Shown here: piece by piece, positions 1 to 6,833 of the stretch | Layout of the letters: the number at the start of each line of letters is the position of its first letter | How positions within the stretch are numbered: position 1 is the first letter of the stretch | Source: Desulfobacterales bacterium | Lineage (GTDB): Bacteria > Desulfobacterota > Desulfobacteria > Desulfobacterales > Desulfobacteraceae | Direction: 5' to 3' | DNA length: 10,935 nucleotides | NCBI GenBank assembly: GCA_022361535.1 | Contig: JAKSAU010000500.1 | Location: 1-10,935 of the forward strand | Translations under genes and position numbers: made by a program | The notes under the pieces: generated by a model | What the model was told of the DNA's origin: nothing | Databases searched by the model: none | The model's input: only the letters and a program-made list of their open reading frames with translations

Positions 1-88
1 AATCAACAAGACACGAAAAGTTAATAACACACAAATCTAGATAAAAACATCAGGGAATCCCTTAAAAAGTTCATCTTTATGTTCGCAG

Positions 89-325
89 ATGGCGTTTCTC
101 CGTGAAAAGGCCATAAAATCCCACCAAAAAGCTCAACTTTTAAGCCGAAACTCAGTATATTACCGTCCTAAAAAGTTTCGTAGCCTGGATCTTGAGCAGA
201 TGAGACTGATTGATGAGTAATATTTAAAAACCCCGGGTTATGGGAACCTTTTCGATTTTTTAAATTATTTTTTAAAGGATCAGGGCATATTCAGGCACCG
301 AGGCTATTCAGACTATGGGGTCTGA
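89..325 (+). pseudogene. IS3-family transposase (OrfB) remnant
   Basis: The plus-strand frame from ATG 89 encodes 43 residues ending in LSRNSVYYRPKKF and then LEQMRLIDE before a TAA at 218-220. The same frame continues with YLKTPGYG and a poorly matching tail until TGA at 323-325. IS3-family OrfB proteins carry a conserved N-terminal stretch of the form LSRSSLYYxPx...LxLMRxIDExYLKTPxYGSRRM, so the match spans both sides of the stop. A TAA where the family usually has CAA (Gln) suggests a nonsense change. The SRRM part and the whole DDE catalytic core are missing, so this cannot be an active transposase. The assignment rests on remembered family motifs; no inverted terminal repeats were found. 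Confidence 0.6.
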
Positions 326-356
326 ACTATTTTAGCTTGTTAGCAAGCTGTGATCA

Positions 357-387
357 AAATAGCAGAGCCTTAATGACCCTGCTATTT
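357..387. repeat. Inverted repeat, 9-bp arms
   Basis: AAATAGCAG at 357-365 is exactly complementary to CTGCTATTT at 379-387, with a 13-base loop. It lies in the gene-free region downstream of the 57-residue minus-strand gene. There is no T-run directly after it on either strand, so a terminator role is only possible, not shown. Confidence 0.4.
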
Positions 388-509
388 GAGTGGGCTATTT
401 GAACATATATCCCACATACCCTTTCCCATGCTGATTTGGTGTTTCATACAAAAGTAAGTACCAGAAAAATTTAGAATCGATCTATGGTTAGATCTATGAA
501 CAAATTAAA

Positions 510-683
510 CTAATTCTTATAAGGGAGATCTCTTTGAACTGGACGAACTTGACCTGTATTTTTATCATTTAAATGAGTATTAATTTCGGTATGTTGAGAT
601 TGACGTTCTGCATCAATCTCATTCAAAATATCGAATAATTCATCTCTGCTTAGATGTCTTTCCTTTGTTTGTTCTTCTGTCAT
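510..683 (-). CDS. Small orphan protein, 57 residues, unknown function
   Basis: I do not recognise a family. The ORF runs from ATG (683-681) to TAG (512-510). It encodes a hydrophilic 57-residue protein beginning MTEEQTKERHLSRDELFDIL. The first 30 residues look like one acidic amphipathic helix (LSRDELFDILNEIDAERQ); the rest is polar and basic, ending RDLPYKN. There is no signal peptide, membrane segment or cysteine. Support for a real gene is the context: an AAGGA Shine-Dalgarno-like stretch upstream of the ATG and, 58 bases farther up, a TTGACA/TATTAT promoter pair. Nothing flanks it closely, so it is probably transcribed alone. A small regulatory or partner-binding protein is possible, but that is a guess. 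Confidence 0.5.
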   Translation of the reverse strand: MTEEQTKERHLSRDELFDILNEIDAERQSQHTEINTHLNDKNTGQVRPVQRDLPYKN

Positions 684-741
684 ATGTATTCATCTTCCTT
701 TTCAATGGGTTTAAACCACACAATAAATTAGTTAGCACTTA

Positions 742-769
742 ATAATATACATCTTTGTAATGCTGTCAA
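742..769 (-). promoter_or_regulatory. Sigma70-type promoter for the 57-residue gene
   Basis: On the minus strand a perfect -35 TTGACA (769-764) is followed after 16 bases by TATTAT (747-742), which matches the -10 consensus at 5 of 6 positions. It points at the small gene starting at 683 and would give a leader of roughly 50 bases. This is the best promoter match seen in the window. Confidence 0.55.
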
Positions 770-938
770 GCTAAGATCATGCAAGAATTTGGATAATAGA
801 GCCTTTTAGCTTTAGAATAAGGGGCTTTAACGAATCAAAGAATGAGAGTGCAATGCTTCAATAAAAAGTATTATGCTATGTATTTAATTGTAAATCAAGC
901 TCAACAACCAACAAATCATTTAATATGAGGCGATGGCT

Positions 939-1547
939 CTAGTTCTCCATATTTTCAAAATATTTGTTTATAAGCTCATGGTGCTCGACTTCGTTGCTTG
1001 GAATTGTACTGACTTTTTTATTTTTAGTACTCATCTGCTCTATGGATAAAAGGATTTGCTTCATTTGTAGCGAGTTCAGCTTCACCTCCCTTTCAACCCC
1101 AGACGGGGTGCTGGAACTGACAAGAGCTGCTAAATCAGATTTTTTTATGCTCAGTGGTGTGTTTAGTTGTGTCCACGTCAAAACGGCACTGATGATAATT
1201 GCAGCAATAGATATACTAATTGCCAACCATGCATTCCTATTGGCAGATTTTGCTGCATCCCTGCTCTCCTTGAGTTCCCTTTGTTGGGTGAGCCTAATAT
1301 AATACTCTGTTTTAAGAATATAGTTTTGCCCATTTTTTCCAGCGTCATAAAATTTAAAGCATTCTTCAAATAAGCGGTTTAAAGGATTAACCATATGCGT
1401 ATTATCCGGATGGGTTAAATCTATTTTCATTTTTTTTTCGATATAGTCATGAAAAAGGGAATAATTTGTTCCATTAAGGCCAACGTCCTCACCATGTTCA
1501 AGCACGGCTGTAAAAATACTATTTTTCATAAACAGACCAGTTTCCAT
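939..1547 (-). CDS. Single-pass membrane protein of unknown function
   Basis: A 202-residue protein with a cytoplasm-type N-terminal region (about 1-88), a charged helix (QQRELKESRDAAKSANRN, about 88-105), one transmembrane helix at about 106-126, and a polar C-terminal part of about 75 residues. The arrangement of a small, possibly winged-helix-like N-domain, an 'EYYIRL...ELKESRDAAKSA' linker and a hydrophobic helix recalls small hypothetical proteins found in many bacteria, but I know of no established function. There is no signal peptide and no catalytic motif. The first ATG (1547) has no Shine-Dalgarno; the ATG at 1529 (residue 7) is an alternative start with an equally poor one. It is divergent from the DUF2784 gene and separate from the 57-residue gene (255-base gap). 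Confidence 0.6.
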   Translation of the reverse strand: METGLFMKNSIFTAVLEHGEDVGLNGTNYSLFHDYIEKKMKIDLTHPDNTHMVNPLNRLFEECFKFYDAGKNGQNYILKTEYYIRLTQQRELKESRDAAKSANRNAWLAISISIAAIIISAVLTWTQLNTPLSIKKSDLAALVSSSTPSGVEREVKLNSLQMKQILLSIEQMSTKNKKVSTIPSNEVEHHELINKYFENMEN

Positions 1548-1568
1548 TGAAATTAATGAGTTCTGAAT

Positions 1569-1596
1569 ATTCTATCTGGTTTACCTGACAAATCAA
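1569..1596 (-). promoter_or_regulatory. Putative promoter for the 202-residue gene
   Basis: On the minus strand TTGATT (1596-1591) is followed after 16 bases by TAGAAT (1574-1569), a 4/6 and 5/6 match to the sigma70 boxes. Transcription would start about 14 bases before the ATG at 1547, or about 32 before the ATG at 1529. That short leader slightly favours the inner start. Confidence 0.35.
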
Positions 1597-1794
1597 CTTA
1601 TATCTTCTAAGTTAAAATACCAGATCAAGATACAAGCCTGATCCAATAGATTCTACCATATCCAATTGAGTTCAACTTTTATCAAACGTAATTCAATTAA
1701 ACTTTTTTGCGGTTGCAATACTCTGTAAAGGGTGCTTAGCTTTCTATATAGCTTGTTTGACAAAACAACAGTTTCGCGTAAAAGGTTGCACAGC

Positions 1795-2205
1795 ATGATG
1801 GAACCAAAATTATTTTATTTACTTGCAGCAGATATCATTCTTTTGGTTCATGTTCTTTTTGTATTGTTCCTCGTCGTTGGATTGGGCTTAATTTTAGCAG
1901 GCAAGTTAAAATCCTGGTCATGGGTTTATAATTTCTGGTTTCGACTGGCTCACCTTTTGGGTATCATAATTGTTACTATTCAATCATGGGTTGGCGTTAT
2001 ATGTCCATTAACAACGTTTGAAATGGCCCTTCGATCCAAAGCCGGGGAAACGGTATACGCTGGTTCATTCATTTCTTTCTGGTTGAAAAAACTAATATAT
2101 TACCAGGCTCCTGAATGGGTATTTATCCTCTGTTACACAGGCTTTGGGGTTCTGGTAGTGTTAAGCTGGATATGGGTAGCCCCACGTTTTCCTAAAAAAT
2201 TTTAA
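1795..2205 (+). CDS. DUF2784-family four-helix membrane protein
   Basis: The predicted protein has 136 residues and about four transmembrane helices: AADIILLVHVLFVLFLVVGL near the start, a second around HLLGIIIVTIQSW, a third after the Cys-containing loop, and a C-terminal one (FILCYTGFGVLVVLSWIWV). The loop WVGVICPLTTFE followed by LRSKAG and YAGSFI is the conserved core of the DUF2784 family (CPLT motif, then Leu-Arg and Gly-Phe-Ile). The function of that family is unknown. The reading frame is open from a GTG at 1732, but AAAAGG at 1780-1785 sits 9 bases before the ATG at 1795, so I place the start there; the next codon is also ATG. It is 190 bases from the kinase gene, so co-transcription with it is uncertain. 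Confidence 0.8.
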   Translation: MMEPKLFYLLAADIILLVHVLFVLFLVVGLGLILAGKLKSWSWVYNFWFRLAHLLGIIIVTIQSWVGVICPLTTFEMALRSKAGETVYAGSFISFWLKKLIYYQAPEWVFILCYTGFGVLVVLSWIWVAPRFPKKF

Positions 2206-2269
2206 TTAATACCCGACCTTTGTATCGCCTATATCTTAAAACCAGAGGAAAAATGATGGCAGAAAAGGC

Positions 2270-2300
2270 TTGACTTCTCACCTTGATACAGGTCTATAAC
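2270..2300 (+). promoter_or_regulatory. Possible promoter of the hybrid kinase gene
   Basis: TTGACT (2270-2275) and TATAAC (2295-2300) each match the sigma70 boxes at 5 of 6 positions, but the spacer is 19 bases, longer than the usual 17. It lies about 95 bases before the start codon, just upstream of the dyad at 2316-2331. Confidence 0.25.
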
Positions 2301-2315
2301 CGGCCTGGTAGTTTT

Positions 2316-2331
2316 ATTAACAATAGTTAAT
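2316..2331. promoter_or_regulatory. 16-bp dyad upstream of the kinase, possible operator
   Basis: ATTAAC-AATA-GTTAAT is a perfect 6+6 inverted repeat with a 4-base spacer, 64 bases upstream of the kinase start codon and downstream of the possible promoter. Its spacing resembles sites for dimeric helix-turn-helix regulators such as the CRP/FNR family. The similar dyad at 6771-6786 is the only reason to weigh it; in AT-rich DNA such dyads arise by chance. Confidence 0.25.
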
Positions 2332-2395
2332 TTTATATACAGAATTACCAGATAGAAAACCTGTATATGTCAAAGCAATAGTCGAAGGAGAGGGT

Positions 2396-5221
2396 TTGAA
2401 AGTATCAATCCGCGGAGTTATAATTACCGGATTCATTGTTCTCATATGGGGGACACTGTTAATCAGCACCCCTTTTTCTTACATTTCCAACAAAAAAGTT
2501 ATGCTGGTCCATACCATGGATATCATGGAGAACATTTCGGATCTGACGGTTAAGCAGACCCAGAACTTTTTTTCTACGGCCCGCGGTGCTGCAAGACTTA
2601 CAAAGCGGTTAATTTCGTCAAAAGTTGTTTATACAGACAGCGATAACATTGAAAAACTTGAAAAATACTTTTTTGACCAATTAGAAATCTACCCCCAATT
2701 CGCAGGTATTTACTTTGCCAGTCCAAAGGGTGATTTTTACTATGTCAGCCGTAGTTCTAAATTCGTACCAGACGGATACAGAACCAAGTTTATAGAGATG
2801 ACGCCCCAAGGTGCCAGATCAACACTCATCTGGCGGGACAGAGAAATGAATGTTTTGGGCAAAACGCTTGTCAAAAACGAATTGTATGATCCAAGGAACA
2901 GACCCTGGTTTAAAAAAGCAATTAAAGAAAAGCAGGTTATCTGGACTGCACCGTACATCTTTTTTACATCCAAGGAACCCGGCATCACAACTGCAGGACC
3001 CATTTATGATAATGACAATCTTGTTGGTGTTGTTGGCGTTGATATTGAGCTGGATGTATTATCCAATTTCATTGGAAATCTGAGGGTAGGAAAAACAGGG
3101 GTAGCATTCATGGTTGATGATGAGAACAACGTGATTGCTTACCCGGATATGGAGCAATTAAAGTACCAGGCGGGTAATACAAGTGATGATATGAGACTCC
3201 CGAAACTTGGCGAACTTTCTAATCCTCTATGTAAATTGGCTTTAGATGCTGTTGAAAAGGCCAAGGAAACAGGCAGTTCAATAATTCCTGAAAAAAACTC
3301 TGTATACGCAAACTTCACCCATAATTCTGAAAAATACTACACCATGTTCACCCCGGTAAAAGAATCTAAAATATCGTGGATGATCGGGGTGTATATCCCG
3401 GAAAAAGACTATTTCGGAAAATTAATTTTCAATCACAGAATAAACCTGCTGCTTGTGTTTTTCCTATCCTGTATCGCCACCATAGTGGGTCTTTATATGG
3501 CTCGCGAAATAAGCAGGCCTATAGCAGAATTAGACCGGGAAGCCTCTTTTATTACAAATCACGATTACAGCCCCAGGAACAAAATAAAAACATCTTTTGT
3601 TGAACTTCAAAGAACGGCCAAAACCTTTCATGCAATGAAAGACGCCGTCATTGCCTATAAGACTCAACTGAAAAAAGAAGAGCAGATACACCGAACAATT
3701 ACCGAAACGGCAAATGAAGCGATTCTGATGATCAATGAAAACGATATAATCGCTTTCTGGAACGCTGCAGCCGAACAGATTTTTGGCTACACTGCAAATG
3801 AAGCATTAGGCAAAAACATCTATGATCTCAAGCCTTTCAGCAAAAGTTCATCTATCCAGAATCCTAATCTGAACGATGTACTTCGGAAAGGTTCAAAAAC
3901 CCACTCTCCTCAAATAACCGAACTGTATATAAATGACCGAAAAGACCAGCCTTACTTTGTAGAGGTATCTATTGTTAATATAGAATTAGAAGGGCAGCAG
4001 CACACCATATCTGTCATCCATGATATATCTAAGCGTAAAAAACTTGAAGATGACAGAATAGATACCCTAAAGCAGCTTCAACAGGCCCAGAAGATGGAAG
4101 CGCTTGGGCTTATGGCTGGCGGAGTAGCACATGATTTGAACAATGTCCTGTCCGGGATTGTCACCTACCCGGATCTTATACTACTTGATCTGCCAAAAGA
4201 AAGCCCTTTAAGGCCTGCTATTACAATGATAAGGGATTCAGGAAAAGAAGCTGCTTCAATTGTTGACGATTTGCTCACACTTGCCCGCCGCGGTGTTCCT
4301 AATTTCGAACCTATTAACCTGAATCACATTATCGAAGATTATCTGGGCTCATCCTCACATTTAAGCCTGGTTCGGCAATATGACAGTGTTACAATTAAAA
4401 CCAACCTGGCCGCTGATCTTTGCAATTTGAACGGTGCCAGGATCCATCTGAACAAAACTGTCATGAACCTGGTGTACAACGCTGCCGAGGCCACAAAAAA
4501 TGGTGGGCGTATTACCATCAGCACAGAAAATATAAGCTTTAATCCACCTATCAAAAAGAATGACACCCTCTATTCAGGTGAGTTTGTTCTTCTCACTGTC
4601 CAGGATACCGGAGTTGGTATAGCACCTGATGATTTGAAACGTATTTTTGAACCTTTTTACACAAGCAAGGTAATGGGCAGAAGCGGAACCGGTTTGGGCA
4701 TGTCAGTTGTATGGGGTACCGTTCAGGATCACAACGGGTTTATAGATGTAAAAAGCAAACCTGGCCAGGGCACTACGATTAAACTTTATTTGCCTGTAAC
4801 TAAGCAGGAAACTAAAAATCCGGATGCCATTACCACCATCAAGGATTACAGTGGCAATGGCGAAGTCATTCTGGTAATTGACGATGTTAAAGAACAACGT
4901 GATATTGCCGCAACCTTGCTGGAAAGACTCAATTATAATGTAAAAAAGGCGTCAAGCGGTGAAAAAGCAATAGAGTTTTTGGCAGAAAACAAAGTTGACA
5001 TCCTTGTCATGGATATGATTATGGACGATGGAATGGACGGGCTTGATACCTACAAAAAAGCGATAGAATTGAATAAACAACAAAAAGCGATTATTGTCAG
5101 CGGCTTTTCCGATGATGACCGAGTAAGACAAGCCCAGCAGTTGGGAGCAGGCGAATATATAAAAAAACCTTATACCCTTGAAAAAATTGGCCTTGCTATA
5201 AAAAAAGAGTTGGGGAAATGA
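2396..5221 (+). CDS. Cache-PAS hybrid sensor histidine kinase
   Basis: A 941-residue inner-membrane hybrid kinase. Order: transmembrane helix 1 (about 7-27); periplasmic double-Cache sensor (about 30-340) with YDPRNRPWFKKA and GVVGVDIELD typical of dCache domains; helix 2 (about 346-368); HAMP-like linker (369-425); PAS (about 430-547); HisKA with phospho-acceptor His579 in GGVAHDLNN; HATPase with N-box Asn695, G1 box DTGVG (737-741), F-box FEPF (751-754) and G2 box GRSGTGLG (761-768); receiver (about 822-940) with acidic pair Asp829/Asp830, phospho-acceptor Asp873, Ser902 and Lys924. All catalytic motifs are present. Cache domains usually bind small organic ligands such as amino or carboxylic acids; the ligand here is unknown. 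The start is TTG with AAGGAG (2385-2390) 5 bases upstream; no ATG precedes helix 1. No HPt domain or DNA-binding partner is encoded nearby, so the output pathway cannot be seen. Confidence 0.93.
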   Translation: MKVSIRGVIITGFIVLIWGTLLISTPFSYISNKKVMLVHTMDIMENISDLTVKQTQNFFSTARGAARLTKRLISSKVVYTDSDNIEKLEKYFFDQLEIYPQFAGIYFASPKGDFYYVSRSSKFVPDGYRTKFIEMTPQGARSTLIWRDREMNVLGKTLVKNELYDPRNRPWFKKAIKEKQVIWTAPYIFFTSKEPGITTAGPIYDNDNLVGVVGVDIELDVLSNFIGNLRVGKTGVAFMVDDENNVIAYPDMEQLKYQAGNTSDDMRLPKLGELSNPLCKLALDAVEKAKETGSSIIPEKNSVYANFTHNSEKYYTMFTPVKESKISWMIGVYIPEKDYFGKLIFNHRINLLLVFFLSCIATIVGLYMAREISRPIAELDREASFITNHDYSPRNKIKTSFVELQRTAKTFHAMKDAVIAYKTQLKKEEQIHRTITETANEAILMINENDIIAFWNAAAEQIFGYTANEALGKNIYDLKPFSKSSSIQNPNLNDVLRKGSKTHSPQITELYINDRKDQPYFVEVSIVNIELEGQQHTISVIHDISKRKKLEDDRIDTLKQLQQAQKMEALGLMAGGVAHDLNNVLSGIVTYPDLILLDLPKESPLRPAITMIRDSGKEAASIVDDLLTLARRGVPNFEPINLNHIIEDYLGSSSHLSLVRQYDSVTIKTNLAADLCNLNGARIHLNKTVMNLVYNAAEATKNGGRITISTENISFNPPIKKNDTLYSGEFVLLTVQDTGVGIAPDDLKRIFEPFYTSKVMGRSGTGLGMSVVWGTVQDHNGFIDVKSKPGQGTTIKLYLPVTKQETKNPDAITTIKDYSGNGEVILVIDDVKEQRDIAATLLERLNYNVKKASSGEKAIEFLAENKVDILVMDMIMDDGMDGLDTYKKAIELNKQQKAIIVSGFSDDDRVRQAQQLGAGEYIKKPYTLEKIGLAIKKELGK

Positions 5222-5294
5222 TAAAGATCCTGATAAAACTTCTGACTTGAAGGTGATCGGTAAAAGTTAAGTTGAATTGGTAAAGGAGTCAATA

Positions 5295-5645
5295 ATGGAA
5301 GCTGTAAATGTATACCTTCCCACAGATACATTTTCACATAAACTTGAAAGAATAAAACGGTCTGATCCTCCTGGATTTAAAAGAATCCGTAAAGTCATTG
5401 AACGGCTGTTGGTAAAACCCCAGGATGCAGATGGAAAGATGCACGGGATTTATCAAGGCCGCTTGAAAAAATATGTGGGTAGACGAGATTACAGGGTTAT
5501 TTACAACTGGTGCAGACTATGCCGCAAAGAAAACCGCAGAATGCAGCAGGATTGTGATAATTGTGAAACCATTCCTGACAACAGCGTGATCTTTTTTGAT
5601 CTTTACCATAAGAATGACAAGAAAAAGTTCAAAAAAAACACCTGA
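5295..5645 (+). CDS. RelE/ParE-fold protein with Cys4 insert
   Basis: A 116-residue basic protein. Its N-terminal helices (SHKLERIKRSDPPGFKRIRK), the GRLKKYVGRRDYRVIY strand pair and the C-terminal IFFDLYHKNDKKKF follow the pattern of the RelE/ParE toxin superfamily, whose RelE-type members cleave ribosome-bound mRNA and whose ParE-type members act on gyrase. Between the two strand blocks is an insert with Cys73-x2-Cys76-x10-Cys87-x2-Cys90, a likely zinc-binding or redox-sensitive knuckle that standard RelE proteins lack. The start is ATG 5295, with AGGAG 6 bases upstream; the frame also opens at TTG 5277, which lacks a Shine-Dalgarno. It lies 73 bases after the kinase stop with no gene between, so it may share its transcript. 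No antitoxin gene is adjacent, so toxin activity should not be assumed. Confidence 0.75.
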   Translation: MEAVNVYLPTDTFSHKLERIKRSDPPGFKRIRKVIERLLVKPQDADGKMHGIYQGRLKKYVGRRDYRVIYNWCRLCRKENRRMQQDCDNCETIPDNSVIFFDLYHKNDKKKFKKNT

Positions 5646-5695
5646 AATCCAACTCTTTTCAACTTAGTCCCGTTGGCCGGCAAAGTCAGTGTAAA

Positions 5696-6751
5696 TTAGG
5701 TGAAAAAAGATTTAATCTTTGCCCATAAGCCTTTTGGTTTCTGTTCTCTCATACGTGGGCGTGGGCGGGGAGATTGAACCGGTGTTGGTTCATCAGCAGC
5801 CTTCTTTTCTGCATCATCATCGTCATTAACTTCAGTTCTGGACGAAATCATTTCTGCTTTTTTCTCAATAAGCTCCAACACATCTTCAGTCAGATCCTTT
5901 TGAAACTTTGGATTTGACAAGTTTCCTGTTGGTTGATTCAAAATCCAGGCCGTATTTAAATCCAACACTACGCCATCACCATTTTGTCCGAATTTTGATA
6001 GTGACGCCAGCCTGTAGGCCAACTGGGTTAACCCTGCAAATTCTTGATATTCTTCCGGTGCTCTTTGAGGTTCATGGCAGAATTCCACTGCTGCGCAAAT
6101 CCTTTTTGGGATATTCCAGGTTGAAATGAGTTCAGATGCAATCAAAGAATCTGTAGTGCCAAATCTTTCGAGTAATACATTTTGCAAAGGCAATTTAAAT
6201 TCTTTTGCCAAATCAAGACAATTTGCAAATTCATCAGTATGATAAACCGCAAGGATTAATCTGCCTATACCTTGCAAAAGGCCGGCAATATAAAGTTCTC
6301 CAGGATTAGCAGACTGGGATATATTGGGGTGGCCTAAACGTTTTGCAGCAGTTGCACAGGCCCAGGTGAAAGCCCAATAGTCATTAGCAGATAATCCGTG
6401 AAGGTCATCTATTTTGGGGAGAAACTGCTGGACAAAATAAAGATTAACAGCGTTTACCGTCTCTTCCAATCCAATCCTTGTGACAGCTGACCGAAGGCCG
6501 ATGATTTCATCAACTCCCCTGTAAAAAGGTGAGTTGGCAACTTGCAAAAGTTTTGAATATAACCCGGGATCAGGTTCAATCAACTTGCACAAATCGCGTG
6601 TGTCAATTCTATCGATTGGCTTTTGAACCATCTTAAATATTTTTGTACCAACTGACGGCATAGGAGGGACATTAACACCTGAAGCCAATAGATTTTGTGC
6701 CGCCTCTCTGGCTGCGTTCCCGTTACTGTATTCGTCTCCCTGGTAATGCAT
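5696..6751 (-). CDS. HDOD-domain signalling protein with amphipathic tail
   Basis: A 351-residue cytoplasmic protein. The HDOD domain covers about 20-235: VPPMPSVGTKIFKMVQ, then DPGLYSKLLQVANSPFYRG, then RSAVTRIGLEETVNAV, all hallmark HDOD segments. Where HD hydrolases carry His-Asp, this protein reads LLQGIG (Gln160-Gly161), so phosphohydrolase activity is unlikely and a protein-binding role is expected. After about residue 300 comes an acidic run (NDDDDAEKK), a Pro/Arg-rich linker (PVQSPRPRPRMR) and a C-terminal KGLWAKIKSFFT that could form a basic amphipathic, membrane-touching helix. The ATG (6751) has GAGGG about 8 bases upstream. It is the last gene of the minus-strand operon, 82 bases after the cyclase, and converges with the RelE-like gene 50 bases away. 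Confidence 0.88.
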   Translation of the reverse strand: MHYQGDEYSNGNAAREAAQNLLASGVNVPPMPSVGTKIFKMVQKPIDRIDTRDLCKLIEPDPGLYSKLLQVANSPFYRGVDEIIGLRSAVTRIGLEETVNAVNLYFVQQFLPKIDDLHGLSANDYWAFTWACATAAKRLGHPNISQSANPGELYIAGLLQGIGRLILAVYHTDEFANCLDLAKEFKLPLQNVLLERFGTTDSLIASELISTWNIPKRICAAVEFCHEPQRAPEEYQEFAGLTQLAYRLASLSKFGQNGDGVVLDLNTAWILNQPTGNLSNPKFQKDLTEDVLELIEKKAEMISSRTEVNDDDDAEKKAADEPTPVQSPRPRPRMREQKPKGLWAKIKSFFT

Positions 6752-6770
6752 GGTATATTCCCTCTTGTAT

Positions 6771-6786
6771 ACTAACTTTAGTTAGT
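6771..6786. promoter_or_regulatory. 16-bp dyad before the distal HDOD gene
   Basis: ACTAAC-TTTA-GTTAGT is a perfect 6+6 inverted repeat ending 19 bases before the ATG of the HDOD gene, inside the 82-base gap after the cyclase. It could be an operator for an internal promoter or, in the mRNA, a small hairpin just upstream of the ribosome binding site. It resembles the dyad at 2316-2331 (A[TC]TAAC-N4-GTTA[AG]T). Confidence 0.25.
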
Positions 6787-6833
6787 TTTCCTATTCTAAA
6801 TTCAAAATCTCTATTGGTCGGACGCTGTTGCTA

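Larger units (their letters stand above)
1..509. other. Gene-poor stretch with decayed transposon sequence
   Basis: No intact gene can be supported here. The left half carries the IS3-type transposase remnant listed separately. The right half holds small repeats only: a 6-bp hairpin at 334-349 with loop TTAG, a 9-bp inverted repeat at 357-365/379-387, a direct repeat GCTATTTGA at 381-389 and 394-402, and a direct repeat GATCTATG at 479-486 and 491-498. None of these matches an RNA family I recognise. I could not identify the ends of an insertion sequence or a target-site duplication. Confidence 0.5.

Noticed and set aside
330..500. CRISPR or tandem-repeat array from the short direct repeats
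   Set aside because: The repeats are only 8-9 bases, occur twice each and are of different sequence, so there is no array.
849..875. Hairpin AATGCTT/AAGTATT as a terminator of the 202-residue gene
   Set aside because: The short A/T-rich stem needs a G-T pair and has no T-run after it on the minus strand.
2252..2276. Sigma54-type promoter before the kinase (TGGCAG ... TTGAC)
   Set aside because: The spacing between the GG and TTG elements is two bases too long and the -12 element lacks GC, so it does not fit the sigma54 pattern.
5295..5645. A full type II toxin-antitoxin pair
   Set aside because: No small antitoxin-like ORF is adjacent on either strand: the upstream neighbour is the kinase and the downstream one a convergent HDOD gene.
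5646..5695. Bidirectional terminator between the convergent RelE-like and HDOD genes
   Set aside because: Only a GCCGGC palindrome and no extended stem or T-run is visible in the 50-base gap.
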